From the NCBI GenBank assembly GCA_014529385.2, contig CM043959.1, forward strand, positions 87,852,529 to 87,916,528: a stretch of DNA of 64,000 nucleotides, read 5' to 3'. The stretch is from Adiantum capillus-veneris (Eukaryota > Streptophyta > Polypodiopsida > Polypodiales > Pteridaceae). The notes under the pieces are model-generated. The model was given only the letters and a program-made list of their open reading frames with translations, was not told where the DNA came from and did no database searches. Positions 32,297-38,118 of the stretch are shown piece by piece (the first letter of the stretch is position 1; each line of letters begins with the position of its first letter). The position numbers and the translations under genes are program-made.

Positions 32297-34199
32297 CATG
32301 TTTCACAGGCAGAAGTGCTTGATTTGGATAAAACTGTACTACAAATTGTTGTTGAGGCTGCTGAAGACTGGAACCTGAATGAAATCAAGGGGCTTCTTGG
32401 TCGTTGCAACTTCAAAGCTGAAGTGCTAGATAGGAAAGTTGCTTTTCTAAGTGGCGGAGAAAAGGTAATAGCGTCAATTTTTAAAATTTCAATTGTTGTG
32501 TTTAAGGTGTGGGTGGGAGCATATAGTGATACCTAGTTCCACATCCACTTTTAAGCGTAGGTGACTTCGCTGGGGGTCTATTCAGTCAATGCTATGCATG
32601 ATGGACCTGGCAGTTGTATTGTGTTGTTTGTGGCTTCCATGAGCATACGAGCTGCTTTTTCCTTTATAGATGACTCTTGGGTGTGTTCCTGGATCGATTC
32701 AGGAATATAACACTTATGCTGAGTCTGCTCTGCATCTCTGGAGTGATGAACTTTTTATTGAGCAGGCTTATATTTGTGTGTGTCTGTGGTGTGTATGGTG
32801 TTGGGAGCATATATTGGTACATAGTTCTATCCCCTCTATTGGGCACTAATGACGTTAGTCCGATGTGGTAGTATTCAGTCAATACGACTCATGATGGTTG
32901 TATTGTCTAATGGTTGACTGCCATGAGTCTCGAACTTGCTCTTTTTTAAGGGGAATCTGGACTTTTCCCGGATTCATCTATGAATAATGTGTAAGCTATG
33001 AGTTGAGAGATTGCTGGAGGTTCATGGGTGTAGAAATTAATTTAAGCATATTTTTTTGGATGAATCATTGCAGGCTCGTCTAGCTTTTTGTAAATTTATG
33101 GTCACTCCATCGACTTTACTCGTTTTGGATGAACCTACAAACCATTTGGATATTCCCTCTAAGGAAATGCTTGAGGTAAGGTGAACAAGGAATATCTAGT
33201 CTCTTTCATTCAGTAGCGCCTTACATCTCTATGAAATTATTCGACTCAGATGGTAAATAATTACGTGCTGGACTTGTAGGAGGCCATCCGAGAGTATAAG
33301 GGCACGGTGGTGGCAGTTTCTCACGATCGGTACTTTCTAAAGCAGATTGTGAATCGAGTTGTGGAGGTCAAGGACAAGAAGCTTCAAAACTATGATGGAG
33401 ATTATAATGTACGTTACTTGCTGAATTCATTTCAAGTATCTAGGGATGCTTTTGTTCTTGTCCAGGGTATCTTTTAAGTTAAATGATACTAAACCATAAT
33501 GCTTAAGTTAGTCCTTCTTCACCTCTTAGTTTTTGGTAGTGCTTCAGTATGTAGTTAACTTTATGTATATGGCGTCAAGGTGAGCTCTTTAATAATTCTC
33601 TTCTCTAGTTTCCGCGAATGGTTTTGAGTAACGAGGTGTGAATTTTAATTCCTTGATGCAGTACTACCTAAAGCAGAATCTGGAAGCACGAAAATTAGAG
33701 TTGGAGAGAAATAAGGAACTGGATGCAAAGATGCCCGTTGTGAAGGCTAAATCGAAGATGTCCAAGGTTAGCTGCAAGCTTACTTTGACATGAAAAACGC
33801 AGAGTCCCTTGAACCTGGTTTTACGCACCGTATTCCGGAAAGAAAAGCATATAGAGCCTTGCATCAATCAAGGCTTGTATTAGGCATTCTGCTTGCCCTT
33901 CTTCCATGCACCTTGCACTTGCATGCACCTTTTAATGGTGTCGGCTGTTAAAAGCTTTGGATGTGTAAGACGTGTTTTATATTATTTGTGAATATGTACT
34001 GTATATAGTTCATTTCCAGCTCTCTTTAGTGTTTCGATTGGATGAAGTGTTTCATTTCTAAAAGAGGAATTTGTATTTATGCTTCCTTCCCGGTGCTATG
34101 CAGGCGGAGAAAGAGCTCCAGAAAAAGCAAAAGGCCCAGGCGTTCCAAGCAGGAAAAGCTAAGGGCAAGATTACAAAGAATGCCAAGAGATGGAACTGA
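2037..34199 (+). CDS. ABCF5: ABCF5/GCN5-type ABC-F ATPase, probably plastid-targeted (10 exons)
   Basis: Exons: 2037-2328, 3387-3985, 4138-4479, 4565-4705, 4786-4965, 32309-32464, 33074-33175, 33280-33408, 33662-33766, 34104-34199. All introns are GT-AG and the phases agree, giving 713 residues, close to the roughly 690 expected for plant ABCF5. Domain 1: Walker A GVNGAGKT (151-158), signature SGGWQ (282-286), Walker B LLLLDEP (301-307), H-loop His335. Domain 2: Walker A GPNGCGKS (478-485), signature LSGGEK (565-570), Walker B LLVLDEP, H-loop His619. The basic tail ends NAKRWN. ABC-F proteins lack membrane segments and act in translation at ribosomes. The first ~97 residues are Ser/Arg-rich and acid-poor, like a transit peptide. 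The exon 1 donor is the least certain boundary. Intron 5 is 27.3 kb. Function comes from family knowledge. Confidence 0.9.
4966..6899. other. Intronic DNA without recognisable gene; contains an 84-bp tandem duplication
   Basis: The segment at 5738-5812 (ATGATCAATGGTCTCTCC...) recurs at 5822-5896 with few changes, a direct duplication of period 84. A short ORF at 5911-6099 ([15 protein letters not shown]...) follows but matches no family I recognise and has no supporting context. The rest shows no homology I can name. Confidence 0.5.
6933..7414 (-). pseudogene. LINE (non-LTR) reverse transcriptase fragment
   Basis: The minus frame at 7175-7414 reads [18 protein letters not shown] then [13 protein letters not shown] and NNYWPIMVG. 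This matches the N-terminal RT signature of plant LINEs (W..N.I.PLHK.GD..N.NNYRPIMVG). The continuation to 6933 is frameshifted and too decayed to assign domains. No poly(A) tail or target duplication was seen. Confidence 0.65.
7726..7779. repeat. (GA)n microsatellite, 54 bp
   Basis: Uninterrupted alternating AG, directly upstream of the tRNA-like sequence. Confidence 0.95.
7799..7872 (+). repeat. tRNA-like sequence, candidate SINE head
   Basis: Seventy-four bases can fold like a tRNA. The ends pair GCCTC/GAGGC. There is a D-arm-like hairpin CATTGG/CCAATG with loop TAGAGTG. A four-pair anticodon stem TAGC/GCTA has the 7-nt loop TTGCAAG, which reads anticodon GCA (Cys). A T-arm-like CGCG/CGCG encloses TTCAA. 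TTGGTAGAGTGCC resembles an A box and GAGTTCAACGC a B box, 35-40 bp apart. The D-arm departs from a real tRNA, so a tRNA-derived SINE or pseudogene is more likely than a working tRNA gene. Confidence 0.5.
8180..8290 (-). repeat. Fragment of a minus-strand LTR carrying a conserved 3'-end module
   Basis: GGCCCCAAAGATTGGCG followed by CCCTTTCTGTATTTC at 8236-8274 is the reverse complement of a module also found at 14751-14791 (same strand), 22692-22735 and 48308-48350 (other strand). Boundaries of the LTR are not visible. Confidence 0.5.
8308..9296 (+). repeat. 5' LTR of a Ty3/gypsy-type element, family C (989 bp)
   Basis: Starts TGTCACGTGCACATGG and ends CTAACA, directly followed by a primer binding site. 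The LTRs at 53437-54690 and 55991-56775 and the fragment at 50156 start the same way and share ATCTTCACCATTTCAATT near the end. No 3' partner for this copy is seen. Confidence 0.8.
9298..9310 (+). other. Primer binding site (initiator Met tRNA)
   Basis: TGGTATTAGAGCT directly follows the LTR and matches the plant initiator-tRNA PBS (TGGTATCAGAGC) with one change. Confidence 0.8.
9579..9860 (+). pseudogene. Start of the gag gene of the family C element, truncated
   Basis: Begins [16 protein letters not shown] about 270 bp after the PBS, then a Met-rich helix ([17 protein letters not shown]) and Ala/Glu/Arg-rich coiled-coil-like sequence, stopping after 93 residues. The Met-rich helix plus LAAEAEAR pattern resembles the minus-strand gag at 15268-15900, so the two families share gag architecture. 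Nothing retroviral follows; the element is cut shortly after. Confidence 0.6.
9861..10388. other. Intergenic-type DNA with short direct repeats
   Basis: No gene is recognisable. Short imperfect repeats lie at 10125-10290 (AAGAGACATGAC, GTCGAAGAGGCATG and relatives). Two overlapping minus frames here have no recognisable motif. Confidence 0.4.
10389..11777 (-). pseudogene. Cluster of four minus-strand reading frames, function unknown
   Basis: ORFs at 11205-11777 (190 aa, from [15 protein letters not shown]), 10957-11238, 10571-11017 (148 aa) and 10389-10709 (106 aa) follow one another on the minus strand with frame changes, as if one longer gene had been broken by indels. The first is rich in Gln, Lys, His and Ser. 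The third has an acidic, Ser/Thr-rich stretch. The last ends in a hydrophobic segment. No zinc knuckle, protease or polymerase motif is visible. It could be a gag or accessory ORF of the minus-strand LTR element, or a captured gene. Confidence 0.4.
12001..12708 (-). repeat. LTR (3' LTR candidate) of the minus-strand element at 12-15 kb
   Basis: The right part, about 12517-12708, nearly matches the end of the LTR at 14537-15272 (GGGCCCCATCGGATGGGGTC through TTTGTTACA). The minus-strand sequence next to it, AAGAAGGGGAGA, is a polypurine tract before a TGTAACAAATT start. The left part differs strongly from the partner LTR, so the left edge (TGTCCACATG after a G run) is a guess. Confidence 0.55.
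13139..13481. repeat. Array of five CTCCC...GGGAG hairpin modules
   Basis: Modules at about 13139-13171, 13198-13230, 13324-13357, 13375-13411 and 13443-13481. Each has a core like CCCGCATAACCTAACAAGG then TCCGGGCCGGGAG. In the first and third copies CTCCCG pairs with CGGGAG across about 20 nt. Spacing is irregular (about 50-125 bp), so this is not a simple satellite. A weaker sixth copy lies near 13515. Confidence 0.7.
14524..14535 (-). other. Primer binding site (minus strand)
   Basis: GCTCTGATACCA on the + strand is the reverse complement of TGGTATCAGAGC, one base from the LTR at 14537. Confidence 0.8.
14537..15272 (-). repeat. 5' LTR of the minus-strand element (736 bp)
   Basis: Bounded by TGTCACAAGACG on the left and TTGTTACA on the right, with the PBS one base outside. 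Contains an 81-bp (GA)n tract at 14626-14706 and the conserved module at 14751-14791. Its right boundary abuts gag-like sequence of another element (AATCATGCGCACACAT), showing insertion into or recombination with it. Confidence 0.7.
14626..14706. repeat. (GA)n microsatellite, 81 bp, inside an LTR
   Basis: Perfect alternating AG. Confidence 0.95.
15268..15900 (-). pseudogene. Gag-like coiled-coil protein of a minus-strand LTR element, C-terminally cut
   Basis: A 210-residue frame starts [18 protein letters not shown]. Three to four near-repeats of an Ala/Arg/Glu unit ([17 protein letters not shown]) follow, predicted coiled coil and encoded by a GC-rich minisatellite at about 15640-15795. The C-terminal part is Asp/His-rich ([14 protein letters not shown]) and ends where the LTR at 14537-15272 begins. 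The tail [11 protein letters not shown] is shared with the element at 16303-20395. It belongs with the leader at 15901-16302 plus 20396-20551 and the 5' LTR at 20565-21793. Confidence 0.6.
16298..16302. repeat. Target-site duplication GGGAG, left copy
   Basis: Identical to 20396-20400; the two copies flank the element at 16303-20395. Confidence 0.85.
16303..17526 (-). repeat. 3' LTR of the 4.1-kb element
   Basis: Runs TGTTAGCTGC to GTGACA on the + strand. The minus-strand promoter probably uses the TATA-like TAATATATAAGC (complement of 17194-17206). Two minus frames of 105-110 aa are present in both LTRs but have no recognisable motif and are probably chance. Confidence 0.88.
17194..17206 (-). 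promoter_or_regulatory. Putative TATA box of the minus-strand LTR
   Basis: GCTTATATATTAA on the + strand gives TTAATATATAAGC on the minus strand. The same motif is at 20063-20075 in the partner LTR and, slightly changed, near 21476 in the older LTR. Confidence 0.45.
17527..17540 (-). other. Polypurine tract of the 4.1-kb element
   Basis: The minus strand reads TGAAAAGGAGGGGA, immediately before the TGTCACGTG start of the 3' LTR. Confidence 0.8.
17541..18071 (-). pseudogene. Chromodomain-like C-terminal pol remnant
   Basis: The minus frame 17628-18071 ends with [16 protein letters not shown], then [18 protein letters not shown], a stop and [10 protein letters not shown] in the same frame. 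The spacing of the hydrophobic FMKFKY and the later Trp resembles the chromodomain at the integrase C-terminus of chromoviruses (compare 53213-53425). The last stretch before the polypurine tract, in another frame, reads [15 protein letters not shown]. Integrase core residues are absent. Confidence 0.45.
18090..18922 (-). pseudogene. Gag-derived Asp/His-rich repeat protein of the 4.1-kb element
   Basis: Frame 18413-18922 (169 aa) starts [20 protein letters not shown] and passes into an expanded DLHD/KHDD/DNDLH array of about 60 residues. It ends in [19 protein letters not shown], which matches the end of the coiled-coil gag at 15268-15900. Frame 18090-18386 continues with [19 protein letters not shown] and [11 protein letters not shown]. 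Relative to its relative, the Arg/Glu coiled coil is lost and the Asp/His array has grown. Confidence 0.5.
19159..19170 (-). other. Primer binding site of the 4.1-kb element
   Basis: GCTCTGATACCA is the reverse complement of the initiator-Met PBS TGGTATCAGAGC, one base from the LTR. Confidence 0.85.
19172..20395 (-). repeat. 5' LTR of the 4.1-kb element
   Basis: Partner of 16303-17526, same length of 1224 bp. Bounded by TGTTAGGTGC and GTGACA and followed by the GGGAG duplication. Confidence 0.9.
20552..20563 (-). other. Primer binding site of the older minus-strand relative
   Basis: GCTCTGATACCA, one base left of the LTR at 20565. The leader from 20401 left to this site belongs to the host element of the 4.1-kb insertion. 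Confidence 0.8.
20565..21793 (-). repeat. 5' LTR of the older minus-strand relative (1229 bp)
   Basis: TGTAAGGTGTAGCGG to GACGTGACA. Similar in layout and many segments to the 1224-bp LTRs (CCTCCTCCGAAGGCCCCACT, the TATATATT box, the final CATAGGGTT) but clearly diverged, so older. Confidence 0.8.
21794..22981 (+). repeat. Probable 5' LTR and leader of Ty3/gypsy element I
   Basis: No gene is seen. AATAAA at 22692-22697 lies in a module AATAAAGAAATACAAAAAGG then GGCGCCAATTTTGGGGCC, which also occurs, sometimes inverted, in three other LTR fragments here. It probably marks the poly(A)/R region. A gag ATG follows at 22982. LTR edges and PBS could not be fixed, and no matching 3' LTR was found. 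Confidence 0.45.
24071..24078. repeat. 8-bp target-site duplication CCGCCACT, left copy
   Basis: Repeated at 24465-24472 on the other side of the insertion; removing one copy with the insert restores continuity of the gag domain. Confidence 0.75.
24079..24464. mobile_element. hAT-type non-autonomous DNA transposon (386 bp)
   Basis: Flanked by the 8-bp duplication CCGCCACT, the size typical of hAT. Ends form an imperfect inverted repeat: CAAGGTGGTACCAAACG at the left and, reverse-complemented, TAAGGTTGGATCAAAACG at the right. Subterminal regions are packed with TACG/GTACG motifs. Inside, a + frame reads [20 protein letters not shown] (about 24245-24310), where CNYC looks like the first half of a BED zinc finger of hAT transposases. 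An A run lies at 24352-24372. It is a deletion derivative. Confidence 0.75.
25144..25560 (+). pseudogene. Aspartic protease region of Ty3/gypsy element I
   Basis: One frame reads [20 protein letters not shown], the retroviral-type protease motif with DAG where active elements usually have DSG or DTG. The frame shifts near 25377 into [16 protein letters not shown], the second conserved block. Two frames and an unusual catalytic loop indicate decay. Confidence 0.7.
25561..27104 (+). pseudogene. Reverse transcriptase and RNase H of Ty3/gypsy element I
   Basis: RT starts in frame 25888 ([35 protein letters not shown]). Just before the catalytic loop the frame shifts to 26196, where [19 protein letters not shown] is read. 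RNase H follows ([38 protein letters not shown]), ending [10 protein letters not shown] perfect in-frame 78-bp duplication lies between RT and RNase H. Stops upstream of 25888 and the frameshift leave it non-functional. Confidence 0.88.
26445..26600 (+). repeat. Exact in-frame tandem duplication, 2 x 78 bp
   Basis: 26445-26522 and 26523-26600 appear identical. Each encodes 26 residues from [16 protein letters not shown] to KKEVTF, the hinge between RT and RNase H. Confidence 0.92.
28029..28036. repeat. 8-bp target-site duplication ACAAAAAG, left copy
   Basis: Identical to 28211-28218; brackets the 174-bp insertion. Confidence 0.8.
28037..28210. mobile_element. hAT-like MITE (174 bp) with GGAACGG-type subterminal repeats
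   Basis: Begins CAGGGTTACCAGGAACGG; the right end reverse-complemented is CGTAGTAACAGGGAATGG, matching at about 11 of 18 positions. Many GGAACGGGAA/GGAATGGGAA copies lie near both ends, as in hAT subterminal regions. It interrupts the integrase C-terminus of element I, so it is younger than that copy. No coding capacity. Confidence 0.78.
28506..28517 (+). other. Polypurine-tract-like sequence without an LTR after it
   Basis: AAGGAGGGGAAG follows the end of element I pol, but the next bases (TGTTTTAATTGCGGAG) are already the zinc knuckle of element II. The expected 3' LTR is missing. Confidence 0.5.
28515..29370 (+). pseudogene. Zinc knuckle and protease region of Ty3/gypsy element II
   Basis: Starts with an intact knuckle [14 protein letters not shown], so the N-terminal gag is missing. 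Frame 28648-28833 holds [20 protein letters not shown], the protease motif with HGG in place of DSG, so inactive. Frame 28834-29028 has [18 protein letters not shown], and 29044-29358 runs to the RT leader ([10 protein letters not shown]). Stops separate the frames. Confidence 0.8.
29371..30540 (+). pseudogene. Reverse transcriptase and RNase H of Ty3/gypsy element II
   Basis: Frames 29386-29580 ([19 protein letters not shown]), 29694-30203 and 30130-30420. The catalytic loop reads [17 protein letters not shown]: the second catalytic Asp is Asn. RNase H blocks [19 protein letters not shown] and [19 protein letters not shown] are clear. Stops at 29580 and 30420 and frameshifts make it inactive. 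Close relative of element I. Confidence 0.85.
30541..31578 (+). pseudogene. Integrase of Ty3/gypsy element II, C-terminally truncated
   Basis: Zinc-binding part in 30584-30901 ([34 protein letters not shown]), then a frame change. The core in 30882-31436 has [17 protein letters not shown] and [12 protein letters not shown]. The third frame, 31387-31578, ends [15 protein letters not shown] and is cut before the LTR end expected of the family. Confidence 0.85.
31579..32238. other. Intronic DNA, possibly an LTR remnant, with a 35-bp tandem duplication
   Basis: No gene. TGTTTTGATGATGTGGCATG is repeated at 32016 and 32051. CGTACGG-rich bits near 32155-32210 recall other LTRs here. No paired LTR was identified. 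Confidence 0.4.
32239..32291. repeat. (GA)n microsatellite, 53 bp, 17 bp upstream of the exon 6 splice site
   Basis: Perfect GA repeat on the sense strand, leaving only TTCTACATGTTTCACAG between it and exon 6. Confidence 0.95.
32309..34199 (+). CDS. ABCF5: ABCF5 exons 6-10 (3' block)
   Basis: Exon 6 (32309-32464) reads AEVLDLDKT to LSGGEK. Exon 7 (33074-33175) starts [20 protein letters not shown]. Exon 8 (33280-33408) carries [13 protein letters not shown]. Exon 9 (33662-33766) and exon 10 (34104-34199) give the basic coiled-coil tail ending NAKRWN and TGA. All five exons are phase 0 with intact GT-AG sites. Confidence 0.92.
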
Positions 34200-34600
34200 T
34201 TGACGCCTACATCCAATTCAAGCTTAGGCTTTGTAATCTACATCCTGTTGGTCATCTATATCTCGTCTTTTTTGTACATAATTCTTTTAGAGAGCACTTT
34301 TTAGAGGCAACACCCTTACTGAAGGCGAAGTATTTGTACTCGCCAGGCGACGGGTAGCGAAGTCCACAGGCAGTCTCATGTATTTCACTTGTATAAAAGA
34401 TGCAATATGGTCTACCTAATGTAAGAAAAGGGTAGTAAAAATGGTTGAACAAGTGTCTACCTCATTTTGACGGGTTTGTGGGAGCTGTTTTAGTATGTCA
34501 GTTTTTGTAGCAGAGAAGGGCAAGAATGGTGTCTAATATGCCTTGCTCAATGCCAAGCAACTAGTGTAAATACAAGCCTTTTGGCTTGCTGGAAATGTAG
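34200..34600 (+). other. 3' UTR and downstream flank of ABCF5
   Basis: No ORF of note. AT-rich stretches at 34255-34290 and 34390-34440 could hold poly(A) signals but no canonical AATAAA was identified. Confidence 0.35.
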
Positions 34601-34619
34601 GCTTGTCGATAGTGATCTA

Positions 34620-36435
34620 TGATATTATCTACCCCAATAGGGTAGTGTCTGCCACAAAGTCCAATGTGCCCAAAATCGGACCCACATTAAGAAGAACGCA
34701 AATTGTCGTAAGGAAGGTGGGAGAATGCCAAAAGCCCAAAACCATTTGTGGAAGGCTATAGAGGGGGAACGAAGCTGCGTACAAGTTGATATGTGGCATA
34801 GAAGAGCACAGTTATGAGCATTCCCAAAGCAGTCTACCAAAGTTGAGCAACGGACACAATCAGAAGAGTAGGTACGATGTCCACTCAGAAAGGTGCGCAT
34901 TGGGAGAACTCCAAGTAAGCATCATCAAAGAAACAATCGCTCCTTCCAAGGCAAATGACTTTTCCAGAAGGTAGAGGCAGACTTTCTCCACCAGCTACCA
35001 AACTTGTTCAGAGACCTTAAAGCATTACAATGGTTAGCAAGCCATGGCCGTGGTGAAAGATGGGCATACGTCTGATAGGTAGAAATGGCCTTAAACGACG
35101 TATCCTCCAGAATCCAATCCGACATTTGGGTACCATCCGCCAGAGATGGAATGAGTAGCAGGTCGACCAACATGTGTTGAAGTTCATGCCAGACCTGATG
35201 GTAATGCATACCCAATCCAAAATGGGGAGCAACCGATTACATCACCAACCACATGAAGGCTATGACGAGGAAAAGTTTGCTTGACGAGGCGAATGGTCTA
35301 CCAAAGTAAGAGAAGATGGCTGACTCGAATGAAGACTCTCCAAACGAGTCAAATCCCCTTCCCGTTGTTGCCGACCGTGCAATGACAAAAGACTTGAAAC
35401 ATCTTTTTGAGAGTCATCAATCTAGAAGTGAGGACATTCAGGAATATGCTTGCCAAACACGTAGTCTTAGAAAGGATTGCCAATGACCAAAGAAAGAACT
35501 AACCACATGCTCTCATAAGTAAGTAATCATAAGAGTCCAAGGTTAGTTTGTTGCACAAGAGTAGGCAACGACATGGCTTTTCTAGCAATAACATGTCCTT
35601 TCTCGAAACACACTTACTCTCTTTGGTCTAGAGCATTTGAACTAAATGAAACAAACCCCAAACGATGTTTGCTCTAAGTCCAAAATATTTAAACCACCAA
35701 AATGCTTTTGACTGCAAAGTTTCCCAATCATCATCAAATGCAAGCCTTTTTGGTGAGCATGGGTGTGTCACAAATAAGACATAATAAATGACGTAAGAAA
35801 AGTGAGACAATGACGAGGCCAATGTAACAATGACAATTAGTTTTGAACACAAGCCATCAAGACACTTTGAAGGATTCACAATCAAACATGCAACGGTCGT
35901 GTGGATAATTTGACCATGAGGTGCTGCATAACCCAAACCACTTTTGGAATGTTCTAGGCAATTGGATACCCCAAATGCTTGACAATCACATTCGGAGGAA
36001 CAATCGCACCTATCGTCACATTCAAAGGAACAATCGCACTTGGCCACAAATAAATTGTGCCAATCACACGAATTAATCGTCAACGACGATTTGTGAAAAT
36101 TGACTCAAGCCCATACATTTCAAAGTGTCCATAATCACTTCATTATCGACCCGGTGATTGCGAGGTAGAAACAATGAGTCATATGTAGAAGCTTGTCCAA
36201 TGAAGATCTGACCCGAGGGTAACTGCAAGCCATGAGGACGACTAACAAAAGTTAAATGATCGAGATGTATTGAGATAAAGGGAGAAACCCTTACAAATTG
36301 AACATGCCAAGGTTCTGTCAATTCACCTTCAAGAATCTTCGAGGACATACTGCGAACATACATGAAATAAACGATATTGACTAACTTAGGACCAAACCCA
36401 AGACACCTCATTGTATAAACAATGTAGTCACTCAC
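34620..36435 (-). pseudogene. Decayed LINE: RT C-terminal half to zf-RVT tail
   Basis: Minus frame 36073-36435 has LGFGPKLVNIVYFMYVRSMS, TEPWHVQFVRVSPF and GLQLPSGQIFIGQ, aligning with the LINE RT thumb region (LGFGPKF..., KPFPVQRGVRQGCPLSP, GLQLPNG). Its catalytic and RQGCPLSP motifs are destroyed. Frames at 34925-35215 (SLNKFGSWWRKSASTFW, LPWKERLFL) and 34625-34900 resemble the zf-RVT tail of plant LINEs. It lies just downstream of ABCF5, transcribed towards it. No poly(A) tail is seen at its left end. Confidence 0.65.
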
Positions 36436-36479
36436 TTGAGAGAGCTAGTATGCATCTGATAGCATAAGGTGATGCATCT

Positions 36480-37110
36480 ATGTGGACATAAAAAATCTAT
36501 TCAATTACCTTTCAAAAATTGGAGTAGAAATTAAAAAGTTCTTCAGATGTTTGGAAGGCTTCTCACATTCTTCTGTCCAATCGAAGCTTGTAATAATTGA
36601 TAAAGAGGTTTTACAAATGTTGTATACATGTAAATGATTTATTTATCATATCCGCAATGGCCCATAAAGACTTGTACCTCTTTTACTGTGATAAGTTTAG
36701 ACAATTCTATCCCTAACCTTTTTTAAATCTATGGATATGCCATTCTTAGTGATAATGTGACCAAGAATCTTGCCTTATCTTATCATGAAGATACATTTCT
36801 CAAGGTTTTGGCATATATTGTAAGTTTTTCACTTCTCAAATACTTTTAAGTGCTCTATATGATCCTTTTCAGTAATGAATGAATACACATGCCATCCATG
36901 CAGATTTCTAAGAATATCTATAGATATTCTTTAAATGCATGACTCATCAATCTTTAGAAAGTAGCATGTACATTGGTTAGGCTATGCCACCAAATTTCAT
37001 TTTTGCTCTACTAAAATGATTCTCTCTTGAGAATTGGCCATTCTAATGAGAGAATAAAAATAATAAAAAGACTAATGATATACAATGGGTAGTAAAGTGT
37101 AATCTAGGAC
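36480..37110 (-). pseudogene. Ty3/gypsy RT-RNase H junction fragment
   Basis: In minus translation, with several stops, one reads VKEVQVFMGHCGY, KPLYQLLQ, a W..ECEK motif and LISTPIF-like sequence. This is the connection region between RT and RNase H of Ty3 elements, with RT remnants further 5'. Heavily mutated and AT-rich. Confidence 0.5.
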
Positions 37111-37457
37111 ATAGAGTGCGAAAAGGTGACTACATTTTGCAAAAGTGCCATATGTTATTATTTATGAATACGTATGGATTCCTCTTTTCCAAATTGAGTT
37201 ATTATTTATCCGTAGATTTTATCATCCACAAGGTGTTTAAGGCCTTGATTAAGTCCTATGTGTTAATTGGCAAATCAAGTCTATTCACAGGATGCTGTAA
37301 AATTATAGTCTCCATCTCTCTAATTTGATAAGCGAGAAGTGTGATTAGCATTGCAAATAATCAAATGCTCTTCGATGAAGAGAACTGTTAATACAAGTCC
37401 TTTTGGGAGAGGGGATCGGCTCCAAAAAGTCTGGCCCTTAATCCCTATCAAATTCTC

Positions 37458-37513
<56 letters not shown>

Positions 37514-37584
37514 ATTGTTTTTGAGTTCATACATGCAGTCTTAGAGCAATGTAAAGTTATTGTTTCTTTTTGAAGAAAGGACAG
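37111..37584. other. No gene; (CT)n microsatellite at 37453-37512
   Basis: AT-rich DNA without recognisable coding sequence, followed by a 60-bp CT repeat. Confidence 0.6.
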
Positions 37585-37837
37585 TTCTTGGGTTGAGCAT
37601 GAAAGGTGGAGCCTGTTAATTAGCCAGGATAAGGGAAACAAGGATCTATTAACCTGTACATTGTAGATGCTTACACACCTTGGGAGCTATAATCTTGATA
37701 GTGGACCCTCTAGGATACCTAAGGTTCTTGGGTTGAGCATGTTGATTAGCCAGGATAAGGAAAACAAGGATCTATTAACACGTACATTGTAGATGCTTAA
37801 ACACCTTGGGAGCTATAATCTTAATAGTGGACCCTAT
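37585..37837. repeat. 140-bp tandem duplication interrupted by an LTR element
   Basis: TTCTTGGGTTGAGCATG starts copies at 37585 and 37725. The second is slightly shortened. Its continuation (AGGATACCTAAGGTTCT) lies at 40116, after the inserted element 37838-40110. Confidence 0.8.
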
Positions 37838-38000
37838 TGTTAGGTAAAGGCGGTGTGCCTCACTGTGCTTTGCCTGTGTTCGTTGATCAATGTCCGACTG
37901 CTCACATTTATCTCCTTATTCTTTATACATACAAAGAATAAGGAGCTCTCATTCATTCTCACAGTGTTCTTATTTAGTGAGATTTGGGAGCTCCACCCCA

Positions 38001-38064
<64 letters not shown>

Positions 38065-38104
38065 TTTGCTGCACACACGCACGCCTTCGATTCATTCCTT
38101 CAGA
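37838..38104 (+). repeat. 5' LTR of the non-coding element
   Basis: TGTTAGGTAAAGGCGG...CAGA. Contains an imperfect palindrome at 37916-37941 around a TATA-like core and a (CT)n tract at 38003-38061. Confidence 0.88.
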
Positions 38105-38106
38105 AT

Positions 38107-38118
38107 TGGTATTAGAGC
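38107..38118 (+). other. Primer binding site
   Basis: TGGTATTAGAGC, initiator-Met type, two bases after the 5' LTR. Confidence 0.85.

Larger units (their letters stand above)
4966..32308 (+). other. Giant intron 5 of ABCF5 (27,343 bp) filled with nested transposons
   Basis: Donor GTGTGT after NYFEQNQ; acceptor TTTCACAG before AEVLDLD. Both flanking codons are phase 0 and the protein joins without loss at a well-conserved point of the family. The other eight introns are about 80-1060 bp. Everything listed between these coordinates is intronic. Confidence 0.85.
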
